Below, one piece after another: positions 52,402 through 64,000 of a stretch of DNA of 64,000 nucleotides. The position numbers were made by a program, and so were the translations under genes. Position 1 is the stretch's first letter. Every line of letters begins with the position of its first letter. The stretch covers positions 124,001-188,000 of the forward strand of contig NC_030995.1 in assembly GCF_000149955.1 (NCBI RefSeq), read 5' to 3'. Source of the DNA: Fusarium oxysporum f. sp. lycopersici 4287. Its lineage: Eukaryota > Ascomycota > Sordariomycetes > Hypocreales > Nectriaceae. The notes beneath the pieces are model-generated. The model saw only the letters and a list, made by a program, of their open reading frames with translations. It searched no databases and had not been told where the DNA came from.

Positions 52402-54746
52402 ATTGAAAATTGATTATAAGGCGAACGATTACAGGAAGAGAAAAAGTCTCAACCTGTTCTAGGGGAACCGCGTGGTTTTGGTGTCTTTGGCATTCGGAAA
52501 CTTCCATACTATGATGCTGCGGTAACTCACGCGTGGCTTCGTTTAGGTGCATGGAGATGGATGATTGGCTTGGTTTTGAGGGAGTGGCTGGGACAACGGG
52601 AAAGCCGAGCAGGACAACGATACAGTTCAAGGCCGGAACTGTTCTGCCAAAAGTCCATTGAGGACTAATGTTCTTATGGAACTGACGTTAGTAAAGACGC
52701 TATAGCTAAAAGTGCTCGTTGACTTGTCCATTACCTATGTTTTGTAACCACGAGGGTTCGATTTGTCTTTGAACCTTTCCAAGTTTCCATATTTCCAGCA
52801 GTAGAATCAATGCCTATTATCCAACACATTTGCTACAAGTTGAACCCTCGTTCTATGTTATAGCAGAAGTAACTGGTACATTTATATCATCATTCAAAGG
52901 GAGGGGTTTCGGACTGTTGTCATGACAGTTACCCAAACACTCTATTCCACGTTGATTGAGCCTGATAAATGCATTCTAGTCTAAATAGGGGGGCTTCCAG
53001 TTCTATTGACTACTTATAATACATCTAACCAGTTCAATGATATTGGTTGGCTGGCTGCTGTCTAGAATCGACTTCTCTGCTGGTAGGTATCGAGAGTCCT
53101 ACACGTAGCGCTGAGAATAGACCCAGCGTTCGAAAACCCTGATCCTTCTATCCAGCGACATAGACTTTATATCTCACTATGAATCCATTAATCTTTTGAG
53201 CCCTTTTTATCAGAAAGCTTAGCAGAGGGTTAGAGAAGCCCTTCACTTCTTAGCTTTTATCTGGGAGGTTGGAAATGAAAAGCATTATCAACAGCCATGC
53301 TTTTATATTATTCTTCCAAATTTTCAGGCTCTTTCATCCATAGTAGTTCATCTGGTTCTCAGATCTTATTCTTCCACTTCTTTATCTAAACTCTCTTGCT
53401 CTTCCTTCTTCCTCTTTGCCCTCACTCATGTTTTTGATACCTTATTACAAAACCCCATCGTCGCATCATCACAAATTTTCAACTCAGGTTCTTTCTCCAT
53501 CTTTGCAAAACACTCTTTTTACAGAAGTGATTTTACCATTTTGCAATAACAGGATTCTTGAAATCATTCCCATAAATCCAACACGCGGACGGAATATCTT
53601 CCTCTAAAACTTAACATCTTTACCTTTGAGTTTCCGGTTAGCGTTGATCTCCCAGGCTTTATCAACCCACAATCCCTGCTTCGCATCACTCACGCCTTTC
53701 CTTAGCTTCATTCCCTTTCTTTTCGAAATCTTTCCAGACATCTGGTACGACATCCATCGGTCTGATTAGGAGTTTGTGGGGCCGTGCTCTTGAGTTGCGG
53801 GCATGGTAGGCGGGTGCTGCTGTTGGACTCGCTGGGCGCTTTCTCAATTCTCCTTGTTCCGCAGGCCACTCAGTTTGACGGAGACGGATGCAGGAGCTTG
53901 TACTTCTATTGATACTACCTCAACCTTTGCAAATGTTAAACGGTCTCGTTGAAAGCAAGTACTTCGGTTTTATTGCTATAAGAAGAATATGCGTGGTTGT
54001 TTGAGTGGAAGTTGCATGTCATGAGTTTGAGCAAGGCTGAAAGGCTGTGGGTTAGCCCCACAATTACGACAAGTCAACCACTTTCGCCAATCCAAAATAA
54101 GCCTGCACGTGTTCCTCATGGTCAATCAATCGGGACAAGGTAGGCCGCTTCGTCGGATTGACGTGCTCGGCTTCTGTTAATCCTTAGAAGTCACTAGCAT
54201 TGTATGATGCATGGGCATTGAACCCCCACTCTGGCGACAATGCGTCTCAGAATTGCCGGCAACTCGCGCTCTTCCATCAGCCGCGTCCAAGACCAAGTCG
54301 CAAGCCTCGGTGGAAGCTCCAGCGCAACACCAGAGCATCATCGCAGCTCATTCTATTCTTCGCCGCCAATTCTCCTCTCTGCCTTGTGGTACGCCGAGCT
54401 GCTGTTAACCGTTGAAGTTCTTGGCTGTTAGGTTCAATCGTGCCCAGCATGAACGCACGATTCCCAAGCGCGACGTTCAATTGAGACAAGTCCAAAGGTC
54501 AAGACGAGGGCCGAAACGAGAGTAACTTATCAAGCATCTGTATTTAAACAAATCTATCAGAATGCTGCCTTTCGCTGGGTATCTCCCATCAAGGTCTTAA
54601 CAATCCCTCAATCCTGGTGGGATACGCAACTCCATTCTCCAACAAAGAACAAAACAACAAATACAAACAAAAAAGTATTCCTCGCTCGCCAGTCGAGTTT
54701 CTTGTATATGTTCAAAACCAACGCCATACTCAAACTTTCAAATCGC
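52402..54746. other. Long intergenic region with pyrimidine-rich part
   Basis: About 2.3 kb without a supported gene. 53320–53620 is strongly CT-rich on the plus strand. A 10-bp inverted pair (ACGAGGGTTC at 52750 and GAACCCTCGT at 52842) is probably chance. No RNA gene found. Confidence 0.45.
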
Positions 54747-56362
54747 TCAATCAAAACACATCCATCCAAACGTTCCAACAGCACCCGCAAGGACCAAGAA
54801 CGTCAGGATACCCGCTCCCGCCCGATCCGCAGTCGTGATAGGTTCCGGCTCAGGATTATCATGCGAATCCTCACCAGCCTTTGGATCACCCTTCGAAATA
54901 CCACCCGTCTTATTCGTCGCAGGCGGTTCAGCGTCGCCGATCAGTAAACTCGACACCGCAGCTAGCACGTTCATCTGTTCGCCCGCACCGCTAGTCTCGT
55001 CAACAGCAGGGTCCACGAATTCACCACCGCTCCAGTAGAAACCGCATTTGCGACCCGAGTCTCCGCCGGTGCATTGCTTCACGGCCGCTTCTGTGGATGT
55101 CTGCAGCACGGGGAGGATCCTTTCCGCGGTGAAGGGCGCGACTTGTGTTGTCACCGCGAGCCAGCGGTGCACGTAGCCCTTGAAGGACAACATGTCGGTC
55201 GAGCAGGCGCCCTTGCGGCCTTCGCAGGGGACTTCGTACATGATGTCCTTAGGGAAGAAGTTCTTGAGCGTAGCGTCGAGGAGCTTGTCGATGCGGTCCT
55301 CCCATACATTGGAACCGTTGGTCTGCGATTGTAAGTGGATGTGTTTTGGGGGAGAGGTGAGTGGACTTACAAAGTTGTACATAAAGGCAGCGCCTTGGAT
55401 GAGAATGGCGGCGTTGTAGGAAAAGGTGGCCTTGTTGATGTCGGTACAGTTCTTTCCGACGTGTCCGCCATCGTAGACGAGCCACCTCTCGTGATCGATG
55501 TAGTTGACGTTCCAGAGCCACTCCCACGTCTCTTCGGCGTATTTCGCATATGTTTCGTTTCCGGTGTATCGCGCAAGACGAGCGCCGATGTTGAAGAAGC
55601 ACCCGTTGGCAATAGCTACAAAAGTTAGTTACCCCTCCAATTATAAACCTTCAAGACAAACGCACTGTTCTTATAATCGTATCCAGAGTTGGTGAAAGGG
55701 ATCTGCCATCGCATTCCGCCGTTACACTCATCATCGTGTCGCTCGGGCTTAGCCTGTGTCGTCCATACGGCCTGTGCGAGGGCGAGCCATTGGGGTTGGT
55801 CATCGGGTGGATTGGGGAATTTGTTCTCTGCTGCAAGCATGGCGGACATGCCCCAGAAACCTTGATCGTCGTTTCCGAGGGATGCGCTGTGGTTGCTGGG
55901 CATGTAATCGTGGCCGTCGCCTGTTTGGTGAAGCATGCCCTCCATCACTACGTGGTTGTAGCTCTCGTCGCCGGTGAGCTTCCAGTAATCTGCCCCCGGT
56001 TAGTCTTCAATCCATTTCGATGAGCTGTCAATGCCGACGCACCGATATATGTTCCCATCATCGCTCCACCTTCCCACCAGTAGTAGTCGCCCTTGTATTC
56101 TGTTGGAGGACCGGGCAAGATACCGGGAATCATGCCAGTCTGGTTACCGTCATATTGCAACATGAGATCATACGCCAGTGTTCGCGCTGATTGCTTAATC
56201 TCATCTGTATGTCGATTAGTATTCCTCTTCCATCCACTACGGTCGTCGGCATCGCATACCCTTTGTTCCAATCTTGTAATACTGTGCGTCGACCGATTGA
56301 ACGAGAAGACCTCCCATAAGCGCAGCCTGAGCCACAAAGGCTGTCGGTGAAGAAAACATCAT
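54747..56362 (-). CDS. GH76 mannan endo-1,6-alpha-mannosidase, GPI-anchored (DCW1/DFG5 type)
   Basis: Five exons on the minus strand (56260–56362, 56043–56204, 55666–55989, 55371–55615, 54747–55322) add up exactly to 469 aa. A signal peptide (ends near SVDA-QYY) is followed by the GH76 catalytic domain: [20 protein letters not shown], then [17 protein letters not shown] with the catalytic Asp pair, [20 protein letters not shown], and [21 protein letters not shown]. The C-terminus has a hydrophobic tail ([20 protein letters not shown]) typical of a GPI signal. In yeasts DCW1 and DFG5 are needed to cross-link GPI glycoproteins to the cell wall, probably by transglycosylation. The enzyme would act at the plasma membrane or wall. 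All motifs and frames are intact. Confidence 0.9.
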
Positions 56363-59340
56363 GCCACCCAGTCTAGGTATGAATCCCTCTATAAGGAAAT
56401 GGGCGTCGATATGAAGCGACGTCGTGATATGGTGGTTAATCAGGGTAGCTTGTAAGCGAGCGACACAAGCACCAGACCTCAGTGTGTGTACTAAGCCCTC
56501 CCGCCAAAGCAGACAGGATCGGGAAATAAAAGTCCAAATGGGAAAAAACGAGCGTTTTCGATGTCAAAGTTTACGGCAGAAAAAGCGAATGCAAAAAGTA
56601 AGAAAGAAGCATGTCAAAAGAGACAGAAGAGAGATCTGGGTAGATCAAAGGTGGGACGGAAAGCCGGGGATCTTCTCTTTACTACGTACGTACAAAGCAC
56701 ACACAAAACAAGGGGGGGAATAAAATGGCACTGGCAAGTTTATTGGTAAGAGCCAAGTCTCTGGGCATCGGGGCAGTGCAGGCGCTGCGACGAGGTGAAT
56801 TTTCTTGGCGGGTTTTGACCTATGGACGAGACAAGAAGGTTGAAGGCCAAGACGCCAGTGACATGGGGTGTTTATTCATGACTTTATTGGCAAATGGTCA
56901 AGTCTTGGCGAAGGGAGCCACGTAATTGACATTTTGAAAAGGTATGGACCTGATTTGCAGTGCATGATTGAATGCATGGAGGTGAATTGAAGTCAAGACG
57001 AGCAGCGTAAGAGATCTCGTTGGACAAACATCACGAGCCGGGGATGAGACAAAGTGAGGTCCATCGCAATAACAAAGAAGGCCAAGATCCCCTGTGCTAG
57101 AGCGAGATTGAACGGGCCACGCAAGCCCTTGCACGATAACAATATACTTTCCCCTCCTCTCAAATCTATGACAGTTACAAAGTACTCTTTTAAAATATGC
57201 CCCCTTTCACAGAGGGAGGGCGCTAAACTTTAATGCGCCAACTCCACCACTCCACTGGGTTTATTGGTCCAGCCCCTGGTATGCTTAAATATTACCTTAT
57301 TCTTCCTCCACGACCACTGAAACATGGGCTGCAAGGAATCAAGGTTTGAGGTCTTTCTCACGCGAGACATATTTGACCATGGGAGTTGCTGGAATGAGGA
57401 GTGAGCTGTTGATTGAGGATACAGTCATAGACATGTCGCTTATTGACTGTAAAAAAAACTGGTTTCGTGCATGGCTGGTGCTAAGGCCTCGTGATGCTAA
57501 TGCCCAGTTTGATCAAGGGGCTTCTTGGCAGACCGTCATTACTTGGCGGAGTAAACAGCAAAAAAAGCATGACATTTTCCCCGAGCGTCCCGGCTCATCA
57601 CAGCACTGTAGAATCCACCGCACATGCCAAAACTGTCACTCGCGCTCGTATAAAATACCCGTGTGGCTATGTATCCCAGCAACGGCTCGTTGTGTAACTT
57701 TCTGGTAGAGAAGCTTGGAGGCGGAAAGTCAATTGGTACGCGCCAAGCTAAGACATACGCGTGTCACCGGTCTTGGGTTTTACTACCGTTTCTGAGTGGT
57801 GAGCCTAACTTCATCTTGTTTCAGCTTGGCGAACGCCTCAATTGACTTTATTTGGACGATCTTAATTTGCATTTTTGGTGAGTATATATTGTGTCGACGC
57901 GTCTTTTGGCGGTGCGGAGTGAGGCCTCTTGGTGTTGATTGACTTTGATGTTGGCGCCTGTTGCAATTGGGTGCTTTTGTTGCGGTGATTAGAATGAGAA
58001 GGTGATTCCCGCCGCGGCGTTAACTTCGCGGCGCTTCTCTGGCCGCATTGACGTATCGCAGCATTTTGGAGGTTGGGTAACTTGTCTGCAGCAGCCACAT
58101 CCATCATCGTGGTGAGTTCCAGCGACCCAGGGCAGGCTTCTAGAATAGGAGCCTTGGAGCAAATGATCTGCTTCCCGACGGTTGGACGTGCATCAATTGT
58201 GGAAACGGCCAGAACGGTCTGCAGATGCAAAGTGTGACACCATTGACCTTGCCTTTCTGGCACTCTCACGTATCACAAAACTGACATCTTCCGGGCGGTT
58301 GTGTGTTTGGAGATGAGGCGACGTATTTGAGTTCTGTGGTTTTCCAGTGAGGAAGCTGAATTTTGGGCGGGGATCTTCCGGCGCCTTCAATTCTCTGTAG
58401 TTGCGGCTAATGATCACACTGAAACGCTGGCGTTCACCAACGTCAACAAAGGTGCATAGGTAGGAGAGTAGTGCAAATGTGGCGTTACAGAGCTCAAGTC
58501 TTGATTGGCAATAATAATTGCCATTTCTTCGCTGACAGCGCACCACCTACGAGCTCATCCTGTATGTACGGCACCATGAATGACTTGGCAGACGCAGATT
58601 CCATTTGGATGAGGCACGTAGCCAGAACTTCCGAACACGATATAAAATCATCGTCGCGAGTTCAATTCGATGTACACATATAACTAAGAAGCTTCTAGTC
58701 ATCAAACAACCGTATGCCAATTGCAAGCAACGTCGGGCAAATATTTGTAAATGTGCCATCTGCAGGGTAACCGGGCTTTTAGACAGCTAAGCTGAAGTTG
58801 GTGTAACCAGGCGGCGCGCCCCAAAGTTGACCAAGGGCAATTGATAAGATGCCATTGACGTTTAGTGGTCGGAGATATTGTAGGGAACTCATTCGACACA
58901 TGTTTTCTCAGTAGGCAATGCTACAGCACTCACAGTCAACGAGAAGCCTTGGTCGGTTACTCGGCCTGCACTTTCATTGAGTAAACCTTGACGAGACAAA
59001 GATTTCGGCGAACGGGTAACTATCCGAGATTCAGCGACTCATTGTTATTATTACCCCGAAAACCGCAAAGCTATACTGGCTGTTACTATTGCGCATGCTC
59101 ATGTGGTGCAATGGTGATTGCGTTACGAGGTGCCGAACCGTCCGGCCGAAAGCCCGACGGCACTCGGCCGACGAAGCGATGTCACATTTCACTTCGGGAA
59201 TAATTGACCAATGATTGACAGGCGATGTTGATGTGCTTATGTATTGTAACCCCCAAGCCTTCCGTACTTCAAATATGTACATGCAATTATTATACGTCAA
59301 TCCCCAGTCCTTCTATCCACCTCAATTCAGTATCGCTCGC
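56363..59340. other. Long intergenic region
   Basis: Nearly 3 kb with only short frames that have no motif. I looked for tRNA, 5S RNA and repeats and found none. Part of it holds the promoter of the GH76 gene. Confidence 0.45.
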
Positions 59341-59784
59341 TTATTTGGGGAGAGAAGCAGGAGCATAAGACTGATCAGGCTTAACAATCTTGGCACCAGC
59401 AAGCTGCTTATCGGTATAAGCAGGCCAGATGATCTGACGCTTCGACTTGGACACAACAGAGAGAGTGGTGAAGCCGTTGTTGGCGCCGAACTGGTCGCTC
59501 CAGCCAGAGGTGATGGTGAAGTCGCCGCAGGTGCTGGGGCCGGCGCTGCGCTTCTTGCTGGCGCCGGGGCCCTTGACGTCGTAGCGGCACTCGTAGGGCT
59601 TGCCGTTGCCGGTGTCGATGCCGAACTTCCAGTTGCAGATGGAGTCGTCGGAGCGGCAGTAGCGCTTGGCGTCGCGGATGGTCCACTGGGGGGTTGCGGC
59701 CATCATGTTGACGCTCTCAGCGGCGGGTGCGGCTGTGACGCCGGTGGCGGCGAGGAGGGTGAAGACTGCGGCGGAGAACTTCAT
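59341..59784 (-). CDS. Small secreted protein, conserved fungal type
   Basis: A 147-aa single-exon protein from ATG 59784. A signal peptide (MKFSAAVFTLLAATGVTAAP) is followed by a mature domain with four cysteines (RYCRSDDSICNWKF, YECRYDV, STCGDFTI) and a well-preserved pattern: WTIRDAKRYC, IDTGNG, CGDFTITSGWSDQFG, GFTTLSVVSKSKRQIIWPAY and a Pro-rich end. I recognise the pattern as a widespread small secreted protein of Sordariomycetes with no assigned function; members are often abundant in culture filtrates. The mature part is likely a compact beta-rich domain with two disulphides. No frameshift. It is strongly GC-biased at third positions, in contrast with the flanking intergenic DNA, consistent with high expression. 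Confidence 0.8.
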   Translation of the reverse strand: MKFSAAVFTLLAATGVTAAPAAESVNMMAATPQWTIRDAKRYCRSDDSICNWKFGIDTGNGKPYECRYDVKGPGASKKRSAGPSTCGDFTITSGWSDQFGANNGFTTLSVVSKSKRQIIWPAYTDKQLAGAKIVKPDQSYAPASLPK

Positions 59785-61227
59785 TTTGAAAGGTGTTTGT
59801 AGTGGAATTTGTTTGTGTTTTGGGTAGAGGAGATGTGTGAGTGTGTGATGATGAGATGCGACGAGAAGGGAGAGGATGAGGCTGTTTATATAGATGTTCT
59901 ACACTGGTGGACTTACCTTATGACATAGAAACTCCAGCTATTCTAAGCTCAGTCCCACAAGCTATACTGATCCGTGCTATAGCCCACCGTGAGCTCCAAC
60001 CTCAACTCCCCTTGCAGTAGAGACCTCGTGCGTTGAGCAACACGAGGTGATCGACAGGCCGAAGCTGGATCTCGTATTCAATCCCCATCCACCGACATCA
60101 GCCGATGAACCGCACCGCACCATAGCGGGAGGCGTAGAACTATGCATAAGCATAAAGCGGCACAGAAGAAGCATAAAACGGTAGTATTATTCTTTAATTG
60201 CTACCTCGTGATTCTATCTATCTGGGCATAATTGAAGCAGAAGCTCTCGTATTGAACATGTGCTTTGCTTGAGCACCGGAATCATCGCCAGGTCGGGCCC
60301 ATCCCCGCAAACCGTGCACGGCACATTCGGCCCAGAGCAAGAAGGACCAAAATAGCGGAATGAGATAAATTCTTCCGTTGGGTATTTCCGATCTTCCGCC
60401 TTGTTCTACGTCAGAAACTGTGGAGATGCCCATGATCCGTCGCTCGATGCAGCATCTCGTATTACTCGAATCTCACGTTACCTTCAGTCATGTTCTTACT
60501 GTACATGCCTAACGTTAGTAATGAATCCTTCACCGCATTGAGAAAGATCGAGACCGTTTTCTACGCCACGATGCGGGAGCAGCCCTTCTGGGCTGACATC
60601 AAGGCTGCTGCTGCAGCGGGGTTAGTGCCCCCTAAGAATAGAATATAGAACGGTTCTAGCGCGTCGGGGCCTGGTTTACCCCGTGCATCCAACATCTCAA
60701 CAATTCTCATTGCATCCATCTTTAACAGGTACCTACATCCGAATCACTTCACTTCACATATCCGACGTCATAATCATCACAATCGATCATCTTCTAGAAA
60801 ATCTCCGCCTAATGTGGAGAAACAAATCACACCATCATTTCCCCTCTCGTGTAGCTGATTACAGGGTCGATCAACCGCCCCCTCTCGTATCCTCAGACCT
60901 GCAGTTCAATCTTACATACTCTGATATGCGCATTGAGAAGCACTCTTTCTGCAGGGATTTTCCCATCGCGTTCAAGGGTATACCGAATTTGGCGGATCTG
61001 CATCAGCGCTGACATCAAAACCTCGCAACAGAGCGAATCATCATCGCGAAAGGAACAGCGTGACATATGCTGCATGCAAAGCTGAATGCTGATGTGCAAG
61101 GGAGTTCATGATGGTCCGGATCTCTTTCTCTTTTTCGCATTTCTACTACGGTACTTGTCTTTCATAACTACATGTCCGTCGTCAAATCACAAGACTTCAT
61201 CCTCCCCGCCTCTATTTTTCTTTTCGC
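59785..61227. other. Intergenic region
   Basis: About 1.4 kb between the small secreted protein gene and the synthetase 3' end, both on the minus strand. No gene or RNA seen. Confidence 0.45.
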
Positions 61228-63166
61228 TTAACCCTTCTGGCCACCTGTGGGGACCTTGAACAGGACAGCTCGGCCGTCAGGTCCTTGGCCAAGAGGCTTG
61301 TCCACACGGTAGTATCCCTTGCGCTCGAGCTGGATAAAGTCGTTCTCCTTGAGGCCGGCGATGCTAGCGTCGACCAGCGCATCGACCTTCCAGGCGGTGA
61401 CATCGGCCAAGTAGTCGTCAAGGTTGTCATCCTTCTCTAGTGTGTCCTTGGTGATGAGGTAGCCAAAGTCCCAGAGCTCAGCCTTGACAAGGTTCTCGGG
61501 GTCGGCCGCTAGCCAGTGGACCTTCTTGCTGGTGGTCTTGAAGTCGCCGGCGAGATGCAGCTCGAGGTTGAGGTCCTTGATGGGTGAGGCGGACTTGTCG
61601 AGACCGCGAACAATGGCGTTACCCCAGCTCATCAGGGTGATCTCCTCGTTGTCGGCGAATTCAGCAACATCGGCTTGGTCGAGGAGAAGCTTGGGTCCAA
61701 ATGTGACCTGCTTGGTACCGACGTCGGGGTTCTTGACGTGCTTGGGTCTATCCTCCTTGTATGACTTCTCAGGACCGCCAGTCACGGTGACAGTAACGGC
61801 GTCCTTCTCCTCAATGGCCATGTATCGGGGCACAACAGGGTCGAGCATTCGCTTGTTGATAGCCCAGATAGTTGTCCAGTCCATGGTGACGATATTTCGG
61901 CTAGGTCCCTGCTTCAACATGAACTCACGGAGAGCGGGAACGGTCAAACCGCGACGGAGGATACCGCGGACGGTAGGCAGGCGAGGATCATCCCAGCCGC
62001 TGACACGACCGGTGTCGACAACCTTGGTAAGCTTTCGCTTGGAAAGGAATGTTCGGATAAAGTTGATACGGGCAAACTCCCAGAGGTTGACCTTGCGGAG
62101 CTTGAGGTTGTCGATGAACCAGTGGTATTGCTCGTTACGGTCGGCATACTCGGTCGTTCGGAGCGCGTGGGTGACACCCTCGAGACTGTCGACGACGGGG
62201 CAGGCGAAATCGTAGGTAGGGTAGATGTTCCAGTCCCAGCCGGTTCGGTGGTGAGGAGCAGGCTCGGCGCCCTTCCAGTTGGGGAATCGGTAGATGACGG
62301 GGTCTCGCATGGAGCCGTTGCTTGAGTCGAAGGCGATGCGAGCGCGAATGCAGTGTTTTCGGCCCAGGTCGGTGCCGTTCTTCATCTCTCTGAACATGGC
62401 CAAACTCTCCTCAGCAGGACGATCACGTCGCTTGCTGGCAAGACGGTTCTTGCGATCATCCTTCTGGACCTCGGGGTCGGTGTCATCGGCGTATGCGTTG
62501 CCGTCGAGAATCATCTGCTCAGCAATCTCGTAAAGCTCCTTGAAGTAGTCGCTGGTGTGAGTGACGGAGACGTACTTAATGTCCATCAACTCGAGATCGT
62601 GGAGAATAGAGTCCTCGAACTCCTGCTTCTCCTTGGAGGGGTTTGTGTCATCGAATCGGACGAGGAGCTTGCCATTGCCATCGGGGGCAGTCTTGGCGAA
62701 GTAATCGTTGAGGAGAGCGGCCTTGGCGTGACCGATGTGAAGGTAACCACTTGCGAAGGGTCAGTAAAGTCGCGCGATGCGTATTGTGGTGAAGAACGTA
62801 CCTGGGCTCGGGAGGGAAACGGGTGACGACACCATTCTCGGTGTTCTGGAGGCCAATGTTGTAGTTGGCACCACCAACGCGCTTCTCCTTGCCAGAGTTG
62901 AGTTTTTCCTTCAGCTCAGGGTGAGCATCCTCGATGAACTTGAACCATCGGGTGATGTTGGCGTAGGCGCCCTTTCGGACGAGGCCAATGGCGACCTTGT
63001 TGGTGCGGAGAGCAGTCCAGACCTTCTCGTCGGCCTCGCTCAGGGTGTAACCTCCAAGGTAAGTTCGGAGAGTGAGGTGCTTGTCAAGATCAGCGGCCAA
63101 GGGACCGAGAGTCTTGAAGTCGGCTGTGGCGAGCACTGGAGCCGCGCTCTCAGCGTCGAAGCTCAT
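61228..63166 (-). CDS. GUS1: Cytosolic glutamyl-tRNA synthetase
   Basis: Two exons (62802–63166 and 61228–62749) around a 52-nt intron give 628 aa. The N-terminal GST-like domain (residues 1–100) is the part that docks to the yeast Arc1-type complex. The catalytic domain holds RFPPEPSGYLHIGHAKAA, the HIGH motif formed across the splice site, then LLVRFDDTNPSKEKQEFED and the second signature FLSKRKL (KMSKS equivalent). YPTYDFACPVVDSLEGVTHALRTTEY is the usual Glu/Gln-tRNA synthetase block. The C-terminal anticodon-binding beta barrels are complete, ending in FKVPTGGQ. It charges tRNA-Glu with glutamate in the cytosol and is essential. The alternative, glutaminyl-tRNA synthetase, is less likely given the GST-like head and length. 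A TGACTCA site lies 230 bp upstream of the start. Confidence 0.9.
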
Positions 63167-64000
63167 GATGGCGGGGTTGGAGGAGGGGAAGGTTTGTCGG
63201 GTAGAGTGTTCGCTGTAACAATCGTGTGATGTAGCTTTGTCTCGTTCGTATGCGTCTATAAGTCTCGTTTGCGATCTAGTCTTCGTCTATGCAGGAACGG
63301 AGTGGGAAGCGTCTGGCAGAAAGAAGTAGGTCTCGTTGCCCCAATTTGAGCCCGAGATTTTGGAGGGGTCAAAGATTTTGGCGGGGTGATTCTGATGACT
63401 CAGGATCTTCGTAAAAACACGTGACCCTATCGTGTGACAGGACAATCAACATTCCACGAATGCTACCATTGACTCTAGACCGAATATTTGGAAGGGGATG
63501 AATACTTTATGCATTCAATTTCTTGTATATGATCCAAGGTATTTCTTCATTTCGTTCAATCGCACCGATGTCAGGGCCAATTCGCTTACTCCGTTCCCAT
63601 CGTCTTACTGTCACCCCACCAATAGCGAAGCCGGAGGAGCATTGCGAGAACAACATTCCCATCCTTGGGGAATATCTCAAGAAATTTTGCTGATGAGCCA
63701 CACCGAACACGGAGAGCATCCGTGTATCGGTCAACAGTCACCTTATTTTGATGACGATTGCATGAATAAGATCTTGGATATCCCGGCGTGGCAACCCCAG
63801 GCCAGGCCGGAAGCTTACCCGCCGGCTCAGAGCCGGCTTCTAGACCACGACACTCCGGGAATAACCACCGGGTGCTGGACAAGTATTATTTGCTTTAAAT
63901 GACCCAATACATCACTCTGAATCTGTACTTGTATTTTGTCTATTGACTCCTCTAATCGTTATCTTATCACTTTCCTGAACAGTTCGAAGCCAATCTTCAT
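63167..64000. other. Promoter region of the synthetase and window end
   Basis: Besides the TGACTCA and CACGTG sites no gene is supported. Open frames at 63498–63902 (plus) and 63586–63882 (minus) overlap each other and have no motif. Confidence 0.4.
63396..63402. promoter_or_regulatory. Gcn4/CPC1-type site upstream of the tRNA synthetase
   Basis: TGACTCA at 63396–63402 is a perfect general-control element, 230 bp upstream of the synthetase ATG. CPC1/CpcA (Gcn4) activates amino-acid biosynthesis and several tRNA synthetase genes during starvation. An E-box (CACGTG, 63418–63423) lies 16 bp further upstream. Confidence 0.5.

Noticed and set aside
52750..52851. 10-bp inverted pair ACGAGGGTTC / GAACCCTCGT considered as element ends
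   Set aside because: Too short, arms diverge immediately outside, no duplication or coding content.
59408..59802. Long open frames overlapping the small secreted protein in other frames
   Set aside because: Arise from strong GC bias at third positions; Ala/Val/Gly- or Arg/Gln-rich junk without a motif.
61484..62826. Plus-strand frames of up to 243 codons opposite the tRNA synthetase
   Set aside because: Antisense shadows of a conserved gene.
1..64000. CRISPR arrays, rRNA genes and viral or transposon coding regions
   Set aside because: Looked for regularly spaced repeats, 5S-like blocks, transposase and reverse transcriptase motifs; none seen.

Overview
The window looks like a piece of a filamentous ascomycete genome, most likely a hypocrealean Sordariomycete such as Fusarium. 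Genes are broken by short GT–AG introns (about 40–80 nt) with CTAAC-like branch points. The gene families fit as well: fungal HET and NACHT–ankyrin proteins, a TRI12-type efflux pump, an RTA1 protein, a GH76 GPI-anchored mannosidase and small secreted proteins. The genus is inferred from style and content, not from a marker gene.

Layout. 1–10 kb holds the start of a HET-domain gene running off the left edge (minus), a YhhN/TMEM86 membrane protein (plus), a RAD5/HLTF-like SNF2 helicase (minus) with two apparent frameshifts and a GC–AG intron, and a NACHT–ankyrin STAND gene (plus) with a frameshift and stop between its NTPase and ankyrin parts. 10–13 kb has no gene. 13–17 kb holds an intact MFS sugar transporter behind a cluster of CreA-type sites, and a DUF1295-like membrane protein with an N-terminal 26-residue tandem repeat. 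17–20 kb is a small gene graveyard with a pfkB-kinase pseudogene and an ankyrin pseudogene. A C2H2 zinc-finger gene follows at about 20.9–21.9 kb, then about 3.9 kb without a gene. 25.8–31.7 kb has a second sugar transporter (two single-base frameshifts) and an intact amino-acid permease.

32.5–40.3 kb is the most unusual block. It contains a four-helix membrane protein, two small proteins with histidine and Asn-Cys motifs like NlpC/LRAT-type (permuted papain) enzymes, a six-cysteine secreted protein, a protein-kinase-like relic, and, between the two NlpC/LRAT-like genes, a macrodomain fused to a class M sirtuin (SirTM). In bacteria, SirTM and its macrodomain write and erase ADP-ribose on a lipoyl carrier protein. 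Here both sit in one polypeptide with no carrier or lipoate ligase beside it.

40.6–64 kb is more ordinary: an intron-containing tRNA-Tyr, an F-box protein, a TRI12-like MFS pump, an SDR oxidoreductase, a secreted alpha-carbonic anhydrase, an RTA1 protein, a GH76 enzyme, a small secreted protein, and the cytosolic glutamyl-tRNA synthetase with a Gcn4/CPC1-type site upstream.

Taken together, the left and middle parts look like accessory genome (self/non-self recognition genes, decayed copies, secreted proteins, transporters), and the right end carries a housekeeping gene. Several lesions are single-base changes in short homopolymers, so each 'pseudogene' call needs to be weighed against assembly error.
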